Source: DAOTTI01 sp034437795 (lineage in GTDB: Bacteria; Chloroflexota; UBA11872; UBA12225). From it: 15,326 bases of DNA. The stretch is taken from NCBI GenBank assembly GCA_034437795.1, contig DAOTTI010000094.1, forward strand, positions 1 to 15,326, in the 5' to 3' direction. The notes beneath the pieces were generated by a model. It was not told the DNA's origin. It made no database searches and saw nothing but the letters and a program-made list of their open reading frames with translations. Of the stretch, positions 1-5,972 are shown one piece after another (within the stretch, counting starts at the first letter, position 1; the number at the start of each line of letters is the position of its first letter). The position numbers were made by a program, and so were the translations under genes.

Positions 1-657
1 GTGGCAGCGCACGCCCCCGCGGAGCACGGGGCGCACGGCGCCGCCGGCCGGCCGCACGAGTCGCCGCCGGTGATGCTGATCCCGCTCGTGGTGCTGGCCA
101 TCTTCTCCGTGATCGGGGGCCTGCTGCCTGGCCTGGACGGCCTGCCCCCGGCGCTCCAGGCCATGGTTACCGGCCACGAAGGGCACCAGACGACCTTCGA
201 GCAGTTCCTGGCACCGTCGGTGGCGCCGCACGGGGATGCCGGCGTCCACGCGGCCGAGGCAGGCGCGCTCACGCCGGAGCTGGAGCTGCTCCTGACCGGC
301 GCCTCCGTCGCCATGGCGCTCGGCGGCGTGCTGGTGGCCGCGGCGCTCTACCTGGCTGGCATCCCCGATCCCGCAGCGCTGGCGCGGACCTTCCGGCCCA
401 TCTACCTCCTGCTGCTCAACAAGTGGTACGTGGACGAGCTCTATCAGGCCCTGATCGCGCACCCCGGCGCCCGCCTGGCGGCGTTTCTGGCGGCCTTCGA
501 CCTGGGGGTGATCGACGGGGCCGTGAACGGCGTGGCGCGGCTGGCCAAGGGCACCGGCAGCGTGCTCAGGCAGACCCAGAGCGGGTACGTGCGGGGCTAC
601 GCCGTGACCATGCTCATCGGCGCCTTTGTCGTCCTCGCCTACTGGGCCTTCCGGTGA
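1..657 (+). CDS. nuoL: NADH-quinone oxidoreductase subunit L, C-terminal part (cut by window edge)
   Basis: This is the C-terminal 218 residues of NuoL, the distal antiporter-like proton-pumping subunit of respiratory complex I in the cytoplasmic membrane. The frame is open to the left edge, so the GTG at position 1 is an internal codon and not the start. Visible NuoL hallmarks are a membrane segment at residues 24-43 after a HESPPVML-type junction, a membrane segment at about 93-120, NKWYVDELY at 140-148 (the lead-in to the long lateral helix), QSGYVRGYA at about 193-201 and a last membrane segment at 201-217. Loops are rich in histidine and alanine (His4, 9, 12, 19, then 59, 62, 77, 83), like the loop in the following NuoM. 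nuoM and nuoN follow in the usual L-M-N order. Identity is secure, but the catalytic core lies outside the window. Confidence 0.95.
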   Translation: MAAHAPAEHGAHGAAGRPHESPPVMLIPLVVLAIFSVIGGLLPGLDGLPPALQAMVTGHEGHQTTFEQFLAPSVAPHGDAGVHAAEAGALTPELELLLTGASVAMALGGVLVAAALYLAGIPDPAALARTFRPIYLLLLNKWYVDELYQALIAHPGARLAAFLAAFDLGVIDGAVNGVARLAKGTGSVLRQTQSGYVRGYAVTMLIGAFVVLAYWAFR

Positions 658-790
658 CCTCGATGACTGCTCGAACCCGTGACGACTCGCGGAGAACGCT
701 GATGGCGCCGATGGCGCCGACACCCTGCGCGCGAACGGGCGCACAAGACGCCGGCGAAGCGGACGCAGCACCTTGTACGTGGCATTGACG

Positions 791-2440
791 ATGACCGGGC
801 TTCCGCTCCTATCGATCCTGATCTTCCTGCCCCTGGTTGGGGCCGCCGTCGGCTTGTTCATTCCGCGCCGGTACGGGGGCGTGCTGCAGGGGTGGGGCTT
901 CGCCGTGAGCCTGCTGACCTTCCTGCTCTCCGTACCGCTGTGGTACGTCTTCGACCCAGCGCAGGCGGGGTTCCAACTGGAGGAGATGGCGTCCTGGGTG
1001 CCCAGTCTTGGCATCGGGTACCACGTTGGCGTGGATGGCATCAGCCTGTTGCTGGTGCTGCTGACGACCTTCCTGATGCCCCTCACCTTCCTCTCCGCGA
1101 CGCGCAGCATCACCGAGCGGGTCAAGGAGTTCGTGGTGCTGATGCTGGTGCTGGAGACGGCCATGCTGGGCACCTTCCTGGCCCTGGACCTGTTCCTGTT
1201 CTTCGTCTTCTGGGAACTGACGCTGGTGCCGATGTACTTCCTGATCGGCATCTGGGGCGGGCCGCGGCGCATCTACGCCGCGGTGAAGTTCTTCCTCTAC
1301 ACGATGACGGGCAGCGTGCTGATGCTGCTGGCCATCGCTGCGCTATGGTTCCTGAGCGGCGGGCCGACGGGGACGGGGCGGACCTTTGACCTGGTGCAGA
1401 TCCTGCGGACGCCCGTGCCGCGCGAGCTGCAGCCGTGGCTCTTTGCCGCGTTCGCCCTCGCCTTCGCCATCAAGGTGCCGGTCTTTCCCTTCCACACCTG
1501 GCTGCCGGACGCCCACGTGGAGGCGCCGACGGCCGGCAGCGTGATCCTGGCGGCGGTGCTGCTCAAGATGGGCACGTACGGGTTCCTGCGGTTCTGCCTG
1601 CCCCTGTTTCCCGAGGCGTCGGTGCGCGCCATCCCGCTCATTGCCGTGCTAGCGGTGATCGGGATCATCTACGGGGCGGTGGTCTCGGCGATGCAGCGGG
1701 ACATCAAGAAGCTGGTGGCGTACTCGTCGGTGAGCCACCTGGGGTTCGTCATGCTGGGGATGTTCGCGCTGACGGCGGAGGCGATGCAGGGGAGCTTGCT
1801 CCAGATGGTGAACCATGGCCTGTCCACCGGCGCCCTCTTCCTGCTGGTGGGCATGATCTACGAGCGGGCGCACACCCGCCTGATCCCCGATTTTGGGGGC
1901 GTGGCCAAGCTGATGCCGGTCTACGCCGCCTTCTTCCTGATCATCATGTTCTCATCCGCGGGCCTGCCGGGTACCAACGGGTTTGTGGGCGAGTTCCTGA
2001 TCCTGGCCGGCACTTTCAAGGCCTCGGGGCTGGGCCTGCAGCCCTACGCCATCCTGGCCGGCTCCGGCGTGGTGCTGAGCGCCGTGTACCTGCTGTGGAT
2101 GTACCAGCGCGTGTTCCAGGGGCCAGTCCGCGATCCGCTGGCCGGCGCCACCGCCGAGACCTCAGACACGGCAGCGCCCGCTCACGTCACATCGGCACAC
2201 GGGGCACATCAGGCACATGAGGCGCACGGGGCGCATGGGGCGGTGGCTGCAGGGCACCGGCCGGGCCTGACCGACATTGGCGCGCGAGAGATCGCCATCC
2301 TGGTGCCGATCGTGATCCTGGTGCTCTGGATCGGGATCTATCCCAAGCCATTCCTGGACCGGACGGCCGCCTCGCTCACGCAGGTGAGCGAGCGGGTAGC
2401 GGCGGCCGCACCGTCGCAGCTCCTGGCCAGTGCACGGTGA
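791..2440 (+). CDS. nuoM: NADH-quinone oxidoreductase subunit M
   Basis: NuoM is an antiporter-like membrane subunit of complex I that couples electron transfer to proton translocation. Numbered from the ATG at 791 (549 aa), the polar channel residues known from E. coli NuoM are present: Glu142 in FWELTLVPMYFLIG, Lys228 in FAIKVPVFPFHTWLPDAH, Lys259 in LLKMGTYGF and Glu401 in FVGEF. About 14 hydrophobic segments are visible. The start is uncertain: TTG 773, GTG 779 and TTG 785 are in frame upstream and none has a convincing Shine-Dalgarno sequence. ATG 791 was chosen because MTGLPLLSILIFLPLVGA looks like a normal NuoM N-terminus. Between the last two membrane segments lies a hydrophilic His/Ala-rich loop (His465-489) coded by 9-bp repeats. 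The 133 bp after nuoL (115 bp if TTG 773 is used) hold only a doubled GATGGCGCC at 701-718. Confidence 0.96.
   Translation: MTGLPLLSILIFLPLVGAAVGLFIPRRYGGVLQGWGFAVSLLTFLLSVPLWYVFDPAQAGFQLEEMASWVPSLGIGYHVGVDGISLLLVLLTTFLMPLTFLSATRSITERVKEFVVLMLVLETAMLGTFLALDLFLFFVFWELTLVPMYFLIGIWGGPRRIYAAVKFFLYTMTGSVLMLLAIAALWFLSGGPTGTGRTFDLVQILRTPVPRELQPWLFAAFALAFAIKVPVFPFHTWLPDAHVEAPTAGSVILAAVLLKMGTYGFLRFCLPLFPEASVRAIPLIAVLAVIGIIYGAVVSAMQRDIKKLVAYSSVSHLGFVMLGMFALTAEAMQGSLLQMVNHGLSTGALFLLVGMIYERAHTRLIPDFGGVAKLMPVYAAFFLIIMFSSAGLPGTNGFVGEFLILAGTFKASGLGLQPYAILAGSGVVLSAVYLLWMYQRVFQGPVRDPLAGATAETSDTAAPAHVTSAHGAHQAHEAHGAHGAVAAGHRPGLTDIGAREIAILVPIVILVLWIGIYPKPFLDRTAASLTQVSERVAAAAPSQLLASAR
2195..2239 (+). repeat. In-frame 9-bp tandem repeat inside nuoM
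   Basis: Five consecutive 9-bp units of the form GCRCAYSRG (2195-2203, 2204-2212, 2213-2221, 2222-2230, 2231-2239) lie in frame and code Ala-His-X five times, X being Gly, Gln, Glu, Gly, Gly. The array sits in the hydrophilic loop before the last membrane helix of NuoM. Because 9 is divisible by 3, copy-number change would lengthen or shorten the loop without a frameshift. Confidence 0.85.
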
Positions 2441-2445
2441 GGCAC

Positions 2446-2541
2446 GTGGTGATCAGGTGGTGATCAGGTGGTGATCGACCACTGCAACTTGATCTCTACC
2501 TGATCACAGCGAGGCGCAGCCGAGCGGATCAGTACTCGATC
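2446..2541. repeat. 11-bp tandem repeat and GATC cluster between nuoM and nuoN
   Basis: The 142-bp gap between nuoM and nuoN starts with nearly three copies of GTGGTGATCAG (2446-2456, 2457-2467, then a divergent copy from 2468). GTGATCAGGT at 2460-2469 is perfectly complementary to ACCTGATCAC at 2498-2507, and GTGGT 2468-2472 to ACCAC 2478-2482, so alternative hairpins can form. Seven GATC sites occur in 91 bp (2451, 2462, 2473, 2491, 2502, 2527, 2538). A role in expression of nuoN is possible but not shown. Confidence 0.7.
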
Positions 2542-2582
2542 ACTCAATCTACGATAGAGCGGTAACGAACGAGCGACAGACC

Positions 2583-4091
2583 ATGCTTCCCCTTGAATTG
2601 CCCCAGCTCGACTGGTTCGCCATCGCGCCGATGCTGGCGCTGACGATCACCGCGTCCGTGGTGATGCTGGTGGACGTCTTCACGCCGCGCCGGCGCGCCC
2701 AGGGGCACCTGGCCGTCCTGTCGCTGGTCGGGTTGGCGGTGACGGCGGCCCTTTCGGTCCTGGGCTGGGACTACAACCAGACCGGCGCCTTTGCGGGCAT
2801 GGTGATTGCGGACAACCTGACCCAGTTTTTCAACCTGGTCTTCGTGCTCATCGTGGCGGTAACGATTTTGATGTCGCACGAGCAGTTGGAGCGGGAGGAC
2901 TTCCATCCGGGGGAGTACTACCCGCTGCTGCTCTTCTCCGCCGTGGGCATGATGCTGATGGCGAGCGCGGGAGACCTGATCATGGTCTTCCTGGGGCTGG
3001 AACTGCTCTCCATCAGCCTGTACATCCTGGCCGGGTTCTCGCGCCGGCGCCTGGAGTCCGAGGAGGCATCGATCAAGTACCTGCTGCTGGGGGCCTTTGC
3101 CACCGGCTTCCTGCTGTACGGGATTGCTCTGGTGTATGGCACCACCGCCTCCACCAACCTGGGCTGCGTGGCGGAGGCGTTAGGGCAGCGTAGCGCCTTC
3201 GCCGGCGTCGACTGCCCGCGGGTGACGGTCGCTACGGCGGGGGCGGTCCCCACCATGCTGCTGGCCGGCATGGGCCTGCTGATCGTCGGCCTGGGGTTCA
3301 AAGCGGCCGTGGCCCCGTTCCACGTCTGGACGCCGGACGTCTACGAGGGGGCGCCGACGGCGGTGACGGCCTACATGTCGGTGGCGGCCAAGGCGGCGGC
3401 GTTCGCGGCCATGCTGCGCGTGTTCCTGATCGCCTTCCCCAGCCTGGTGCTGGACTGGAGCGGGATGCTGGGGGCCATCGCGGTGATCACGATGGTGGTT
3501 GGGAATACGGTGGCCATCCTGCAGCAGAACATCAAGCGGATGCTGGCCTACTCCAGCATTGCGCACGCCGGCTACATCCTGGTGGCGGTGGTGGCGGCCA
3601 ACCAGCTTGGGGCGCAGAGCGTGCTCTTCTACACTCTGGCCTACACGCTGATGAACCTGGGCGCCTTCGCGGTGGTGATCTTGCTCGGCCGGCGGGGCGA
3701 GGAGAACGTGCTGATTGCCGACTATGCCGGTCTTGGCGCGCGCCAGCCGGTGCTGGCGGCCGTGATGTCGATCTTCATGCTCTCGCTGGCCGGCGTGCCG
3801 CCCACGGCGGGGTTTGTCGGCAAGTTCTACATCTTCTCGGCGGCGATCCAGGCGGGGCAGGTGGCGCTGGCGGTGATCGGGGTGCTGGCCAGCGTCATCT
3901 CCGTGTACTTCTACCTGCGGGTGATCTACGTGATGTACATGATGGCGCCAGCGCGGGCCTACGCCCCGCCGCCCCGCTACCCGTGGACGACGCTGGCCGC
4001 CGGCGTGGCCGCCGCCGGCGTGGTGCTGCTGGGACTGTTCCCCGACATCGCGCTGGGGTGGGCGCGGGCGTCGGTAGCGTTCGTCTCATAG
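2583..4091 (+). CDS. nuoN: NADH-quinone oxidoreductase subunit N
   Basis: NuoN is the third antiporter-like proton-pumping subunit of complex I. The 502-aa product has the expected length and about 14 membrane segments. Channel residues equivalent to those of E. coli NuoN are visible: Glu140 in FLGLELLSISLYILAGF, Lys240 in GLGFKAAVAPFHVWTPDVYE, Lys270 in SVAAKAAAFA and Lys414 in TAGFVGKFYIF. A hydrophilic insertion at about residues 187-222 (with Cys195 and Cys211) separates two membrane segments. The ATG at 2583 follows a weak purine-rich stretch, and no better start is in frame. It is the last nuo gene in the window, and the complex I operon appears to end here because the next 770 bp are repeats. 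Confidence 0.96.
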   Translation: MLPLELPQLDWFAIAPMLALTITASVVMLVDVFTPRRRAQGHLAVLSLVGLAVTAALSVLGWDYNQTGAFAGMVIADNLTQFFNLVFVLIVAVTILMSHEQLEREDFHPGEYYPLLLFSAVGMMLMASAGDLIMVFLGLELLSISLYILAGFSRRRLESEEASIKYLLLGAFATGFLLYGIALVYGTTASTNLGCVAEALGQRSAFAGVDCPRVTVATAGAVPTMLLAGMGLLIVGLGFKAAVAPFHVWTPDVYEGAPTAVTAYMSVAAKAAAFAAMLRVFLIAFPSLVLDWSGMLGAIAVITMVVGNTVAILQQNIKRMLAYSSIAHAGYILVAVVAANQLGAQSVLFYTLAYTLMNLGAFAVVILLGRRGEENVLIADYAGLGARQPVLAAVMSIFMLSLAGVPPTAGFVGKFYIFSAAIQAGQVALAVIGVLASVISVYFYLRVIYVMYMMAPARAYAPPPRYPWTTLAAGVAAAGVVLLGLFPDIALGWARASVAFVS

Positions 4092-4127
4092 CCCTGCCCG
4101 GGTACTTCACGGCCAGCGGGAGTGCGT

Positions 4128-4222
4128 TCCCCTTTTGGAGAGCAAGTAGACCCCCTCCCTTTGGGAGAGCGACGAGTCCACTCTCCCTTGAGGAGGGCAA
4201 GAAGCCCCCGCTCCCTTCAGGC
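4128..4222. repeat. Degenerate ~28-bp tandem repeat
   Basis: About three and a half copies of a CTCCCTTTGGGAGAGCRAGNAG-like unit follow one another; the GGAGAG/GGAGGG cores begin at 4138, 4165 and 4193, giving 27- to 28-bp spacing, and a truncated copy follows at about 4211. Each copy contains a small CTCCC...GGGAG palindrome. The copies differ at many positions, which suggests an old array. Confidence 0.6.
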
Positions 4223-4320
4223 AGATCGTGGATGGGGCCGAGCTGATCCACGCGCGTGCTCCGCGTGCTGCTCCAGGGGCGTGGGCAGAGGTGGCGAACA
4301 GCGCTTGCTCCGTAGAGGTC

Positions 4321-4468
4321 GGCCCCTCTCCGACGTGGAGAACAGGCGGCGGGGCCAAGCCGCACGGACGTAGGCGGCGTTCCCCTTCTCCATGTCGGAG
4401 CGGGGGCGGCGGGGCCAAGCCGCACGACCATGGCCGGCGTTCCCCCTCTCCCGCGTGTTGGAGAGGGG
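4321..4468. repeat. 60-bp tandem repeat, about 2.4 copies
   Basis: The intervals 4321-4380 and 4381-4440 align without gaps and share the 22-bp block at 4345-4366 and 4405-4426, whose core is GCGGGGCCAAGCCGCACG. A third partial copy begins at 4441 (TCCCCCTCTC) and ends in the hairpin 4443-4468, in which CCCCTCTCC pairs with GGAGAGGGG around an 8-nt loop. Two full copies are too few for a CRISPR call, and the intervening sequence is also conserved. Confidence 0.75.
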
Positions 4469-4508
4469 CTATGGTCGAGCAGCATGCGCCCCGTCACGTT
4501 CGTCCCCC

Positions 4509-4526
4509 TCTCTCGCGTGCGAGAGA
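4509..4526. repeat. Short perfect inverted repeat
   Basis: TCTCTCGC (4509-4516) and GCGAGAGA (4519-4526) are perfectly complementary with only 2 nt between them. It is immediately followed by CCCGGT...ACCGGG around 4530-4546, another hairpin. These resemble the other CTCTCCC palindromes of this region. There is no T tract, so a terminator role is unsupported. Confidence 0.55.
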
Positions 4527-4567
4527 CGGCCCGGTACTCGACCGGGTGCCGCTGTTGGCTACGTCCG

Positions 4568-4608
4568 CCTCTCCCGCACGCGGGAGAGGGGTTAGGGGTG
4601 AGGGCTCC
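4568..4608. repeat. Palindromic dispersed element, copy 1
   Basis: CCTCTCCCGC (4568-4577) pairs perfectly with GCGGGAGAGG (4580-4589), followed by a tail ending GGGTGAGGGCTCC (4596-4608). The same tail recurs exactly at 15063-15075, and a related palindrome with tail lies in the opposite orientation at 8547-8573. The pattern is that of a small REP-like element scattered between genes. Confidence 0.7.
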
Positions 4609-4661
4609 CGCGGCCGAAGGGGGTGAGGTCCCTCCCCTCGGAGCAGATACAGCCGTCGGTG

Positions 4662-4697
4662 TATACTTTCCAGGGGACGCCGGTTGGTCGCGTCCCC
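4662..4697 (+). promoter_or_regulatory. Possible argF promoter -10 box and 5' leader hairpin
   Basis: TATACT at 4662-4667 is a good -10-like hexamer in a GC-rich setting, but no -35 match is seen 16-18 bp upstream. Immediately after it, GGGGACGC (4673-4680) can pair with GCGTCCCC (4690-4697) around a 9-nt loop, so a transcript starting near 4674 would begin with a hairpin. About 160 nt then follow before the argF start. No operator was recognised. Confidence 0.3.
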
Positions 4698-4846
4698 GCA
4701 TGCTTTTGCGTGCCAGCGGGCGAGTGCGCCGGCTCCAGGCTCCCGGCTGGCCGATCCCGCCGCCGGCCGCGCGCGGTCGCGGCCAGGATGGGGCCGGTGG
4801 GAGTGGTGGGAGCTCGGGCCGTGCTACCTGCCGCGGCGCGCCTAGT

Positions 4847-4852
4847 GGAGGT
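4847..4852 (+). promoter_or_regulatory. Ribosome binding site of argF
   Basis: GGAGGT lies 6 nt ahead of the TTG at 4859 and is the clearest Shine-Dalgarno sequence in the window. It decides the argF start, because the open frame continues upstream to 4430 through repeat DNA with no other signal. Confidence 0.8.
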
Positions 4853-4858
4853 GGCGCA

Positions 4859-5836
4859 TTGGCGACGGTATCCGCCGTCGCTCCGGTGGCGGCCGACCCG
4901 CGGTCGCTCCAGGGGCGAGACCTGCTCAGCCTGGCCGAGTTTACCGGCCCCGAACTCCGCACGATCCTCGATCGCGCGCACGCGCTGAAGGACCTGCAGC
5001 GACGGCGCCAGCCCCACCGCTGGCTGGAAGGGCGCACTCTGGCTATGATCTTCGAGAAGCCCAGCCTGCGCACCCGCTGCACCTTTGAGACCGGCATGAC
5101 CCAGCTCGGCGGGCACGCCATCGACCTCGCCGCCGAGCACCTGCAGCTGGGCGCCCGTGAGAGCGTCCCCGACGTGGCGCGCAACCTCGAGCGCTGGGTG
5201 GACGCCATCATGGCGCGCGTCTTCTTCCACAGCACCCTGGTCACCCTGGCCGAGTACGCGCGGGTGCCGGTCATCAACGGCCTCTCCGACCTGTCTCACC
5301 CCTGCCAGATCCTGGCCGACCTGATGACCATCGAAGAGCACAAGGGGCGCCTGGCCGGCCTGAAGATCAGCTACGTCGGCGACGGCTTCAATGTGGCCCA
5401 CTCCCTGCTCTTTGCCGCCGGTGTCCTGGGCCTGGAGCTGCACGTGGCCACGCCCAGGGGCTACGAGCCTCGCCCCGACGTCGTCGCCCGCGCCAGGGAG
5501 ATGGGCGCCGCCACCGGCGCCTCCATCCACGTCTACGAAGACCCGCGCGCCGCGGCCGATGGCGCCGACGTCATCTACACCGATTCCTGGGTTAGCATGG
5601 GCCAGGAAGCCGAGCGCGCCGTCCGGCTGCGCGTCTTTCCACCGTACCAGGTGAACCGCGAGCTGGTGGCCCTGGCCCGCCCAGACGCTATCGTCATGCA
5701 CTGCCTGCCGGCGCACCGGGGCGAAGAGATCACCGACGACGTCATGGATGGCCCGCAGTCAGTCGTGTTCGACCAGGCGGAGAACCGCCTCCATGCCCAG
5801 AAGGCCATCCTGACGTTACTGATCAATGGAGAGTGA
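4859..5836 (+). CDS. argF: Ornithine carbamoyltransferase
   Basis: This enzyme makes citrulline from ornithine and carbamoyl phosphate, a step of cytoplasmic arginine synthesis. With the TTG at 4859 the product has 325 aa, normal for the family. The carbamoyl-phosphate loop is KPSLRTRCTFE (residues 67-77), HPCQILADL is at 147-155, the ornithine loop DSWVSMGQE at 242-250 and the catalytic HCLPAHRGEE at 281-290. The start rests on the GGAGGT at 4847-4852. One oddity is GDGFNVAHS at 174-182, where the family usually has two adjacent asparagines; the first is Phe177 here. No other arginine gene is nearby, so argF appears as a single transcription unit, with an octamer repeat array directly after its stop. 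Assignment to OTC and not ATC rests on the DSWxSMG and HCLPAHRGEE motifs. Confidence 0.95.
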   Translation: MATVSAVAPVAADPRSLQGRDLLSLAEFTGPELRTILDRAHALKDLQRRRQPHRWLEGRTLAMIFEKPSLRTRCTFETGMTQLGGHAIDLAAEHLQLGARESVPDVARNLERWVDAIMARVFFHSTLVTLAEYARVPVINGLSDLSHPCQILADLMTIEEHKGRLAGLKISYVGDGFNVAHSLLFAAGVLGLELHVATPRGYEPRPDVVARAREMGAATGASIHVYEDPRAAADGADVIYTDSWVSMGQEAERAVRLRVFPPYQVNRELVALARPDAIVMHCLPAHRGEEITDDVMDGPQSVVFDQAENRLHAQKAILTLLINGE

Positions 5837-5850
5837 ATACCGCCGCGGCG

Positions 5851-5911
5851 ACGCGGTGCACGGAGACACCGAGACGCGGGGACACTGAGACGCAGGGACG
5901 CGGAGGCGGGG
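5851..5911. repeat. Octamer tandem array between argF and cdaA
   Basis: Degenerate 8-bp units of the type ACRCNGRG follow one another (5851-5858, a 7-bp variant, then 5866, 5874, 5882, 5890 and 5898). Alternating units give a 16-bp higher period: 5866-5881 and 5882-5897 align with 3 differences. The array starts 15 nt after the argF stop. The same octamer family occurs at 8333-8427 after cdaR. Confidence 0.75.
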
Positions 5912-5972
5912 CCTGGTTCCGGCCGTCTGTGACCGCGGGGCTCCGCGGTGAGACAATTCGGCAAGGGAGATC

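Larger units (their letters stand above)
4092..4858. other. 767-bp gene-free region of palindromic repeats upstream of argF
   Basis: No believable gene lies here. Open frames exist on both strands but their products are arginine/proline-rich translations of repeats. From left to right the region holds a degenerate ~28-bp array (4128-4222), a 60-bp tandem repeat (4321-4468), a series of short perfect hairpins, and then a possible argF leader from about 4660 to the Shine-Dalgarno sequence at 4847. Several small elements of this kind seem to have accumulated between the nuo operon and argF. Confidence 0.7.

Noticed and set aside
4321..4468. CRISPR array
   Set aside because: There are only two full repeats, the 60-bp unit is conserved across the would-be spacer as well, and no cas gene is near.
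4430..4858. 143-residue N-terminal extension of ArgF
   Set aside because: It runs through palindromic repeats, looks like Arg/Pro-rich repeat translation, and OTC enzymes need no such domain. The TTG at 4859 has GGAGGT 6 nt upstream and gives normal length.
3895..5277. 460-residue open frame on the minus strand
   Set aside because: Its product is Arg/Ser/Pro-rich, antisense to the 3' end of nuoN, repeat DNA and argF. High GC keeps such frames open by chance.
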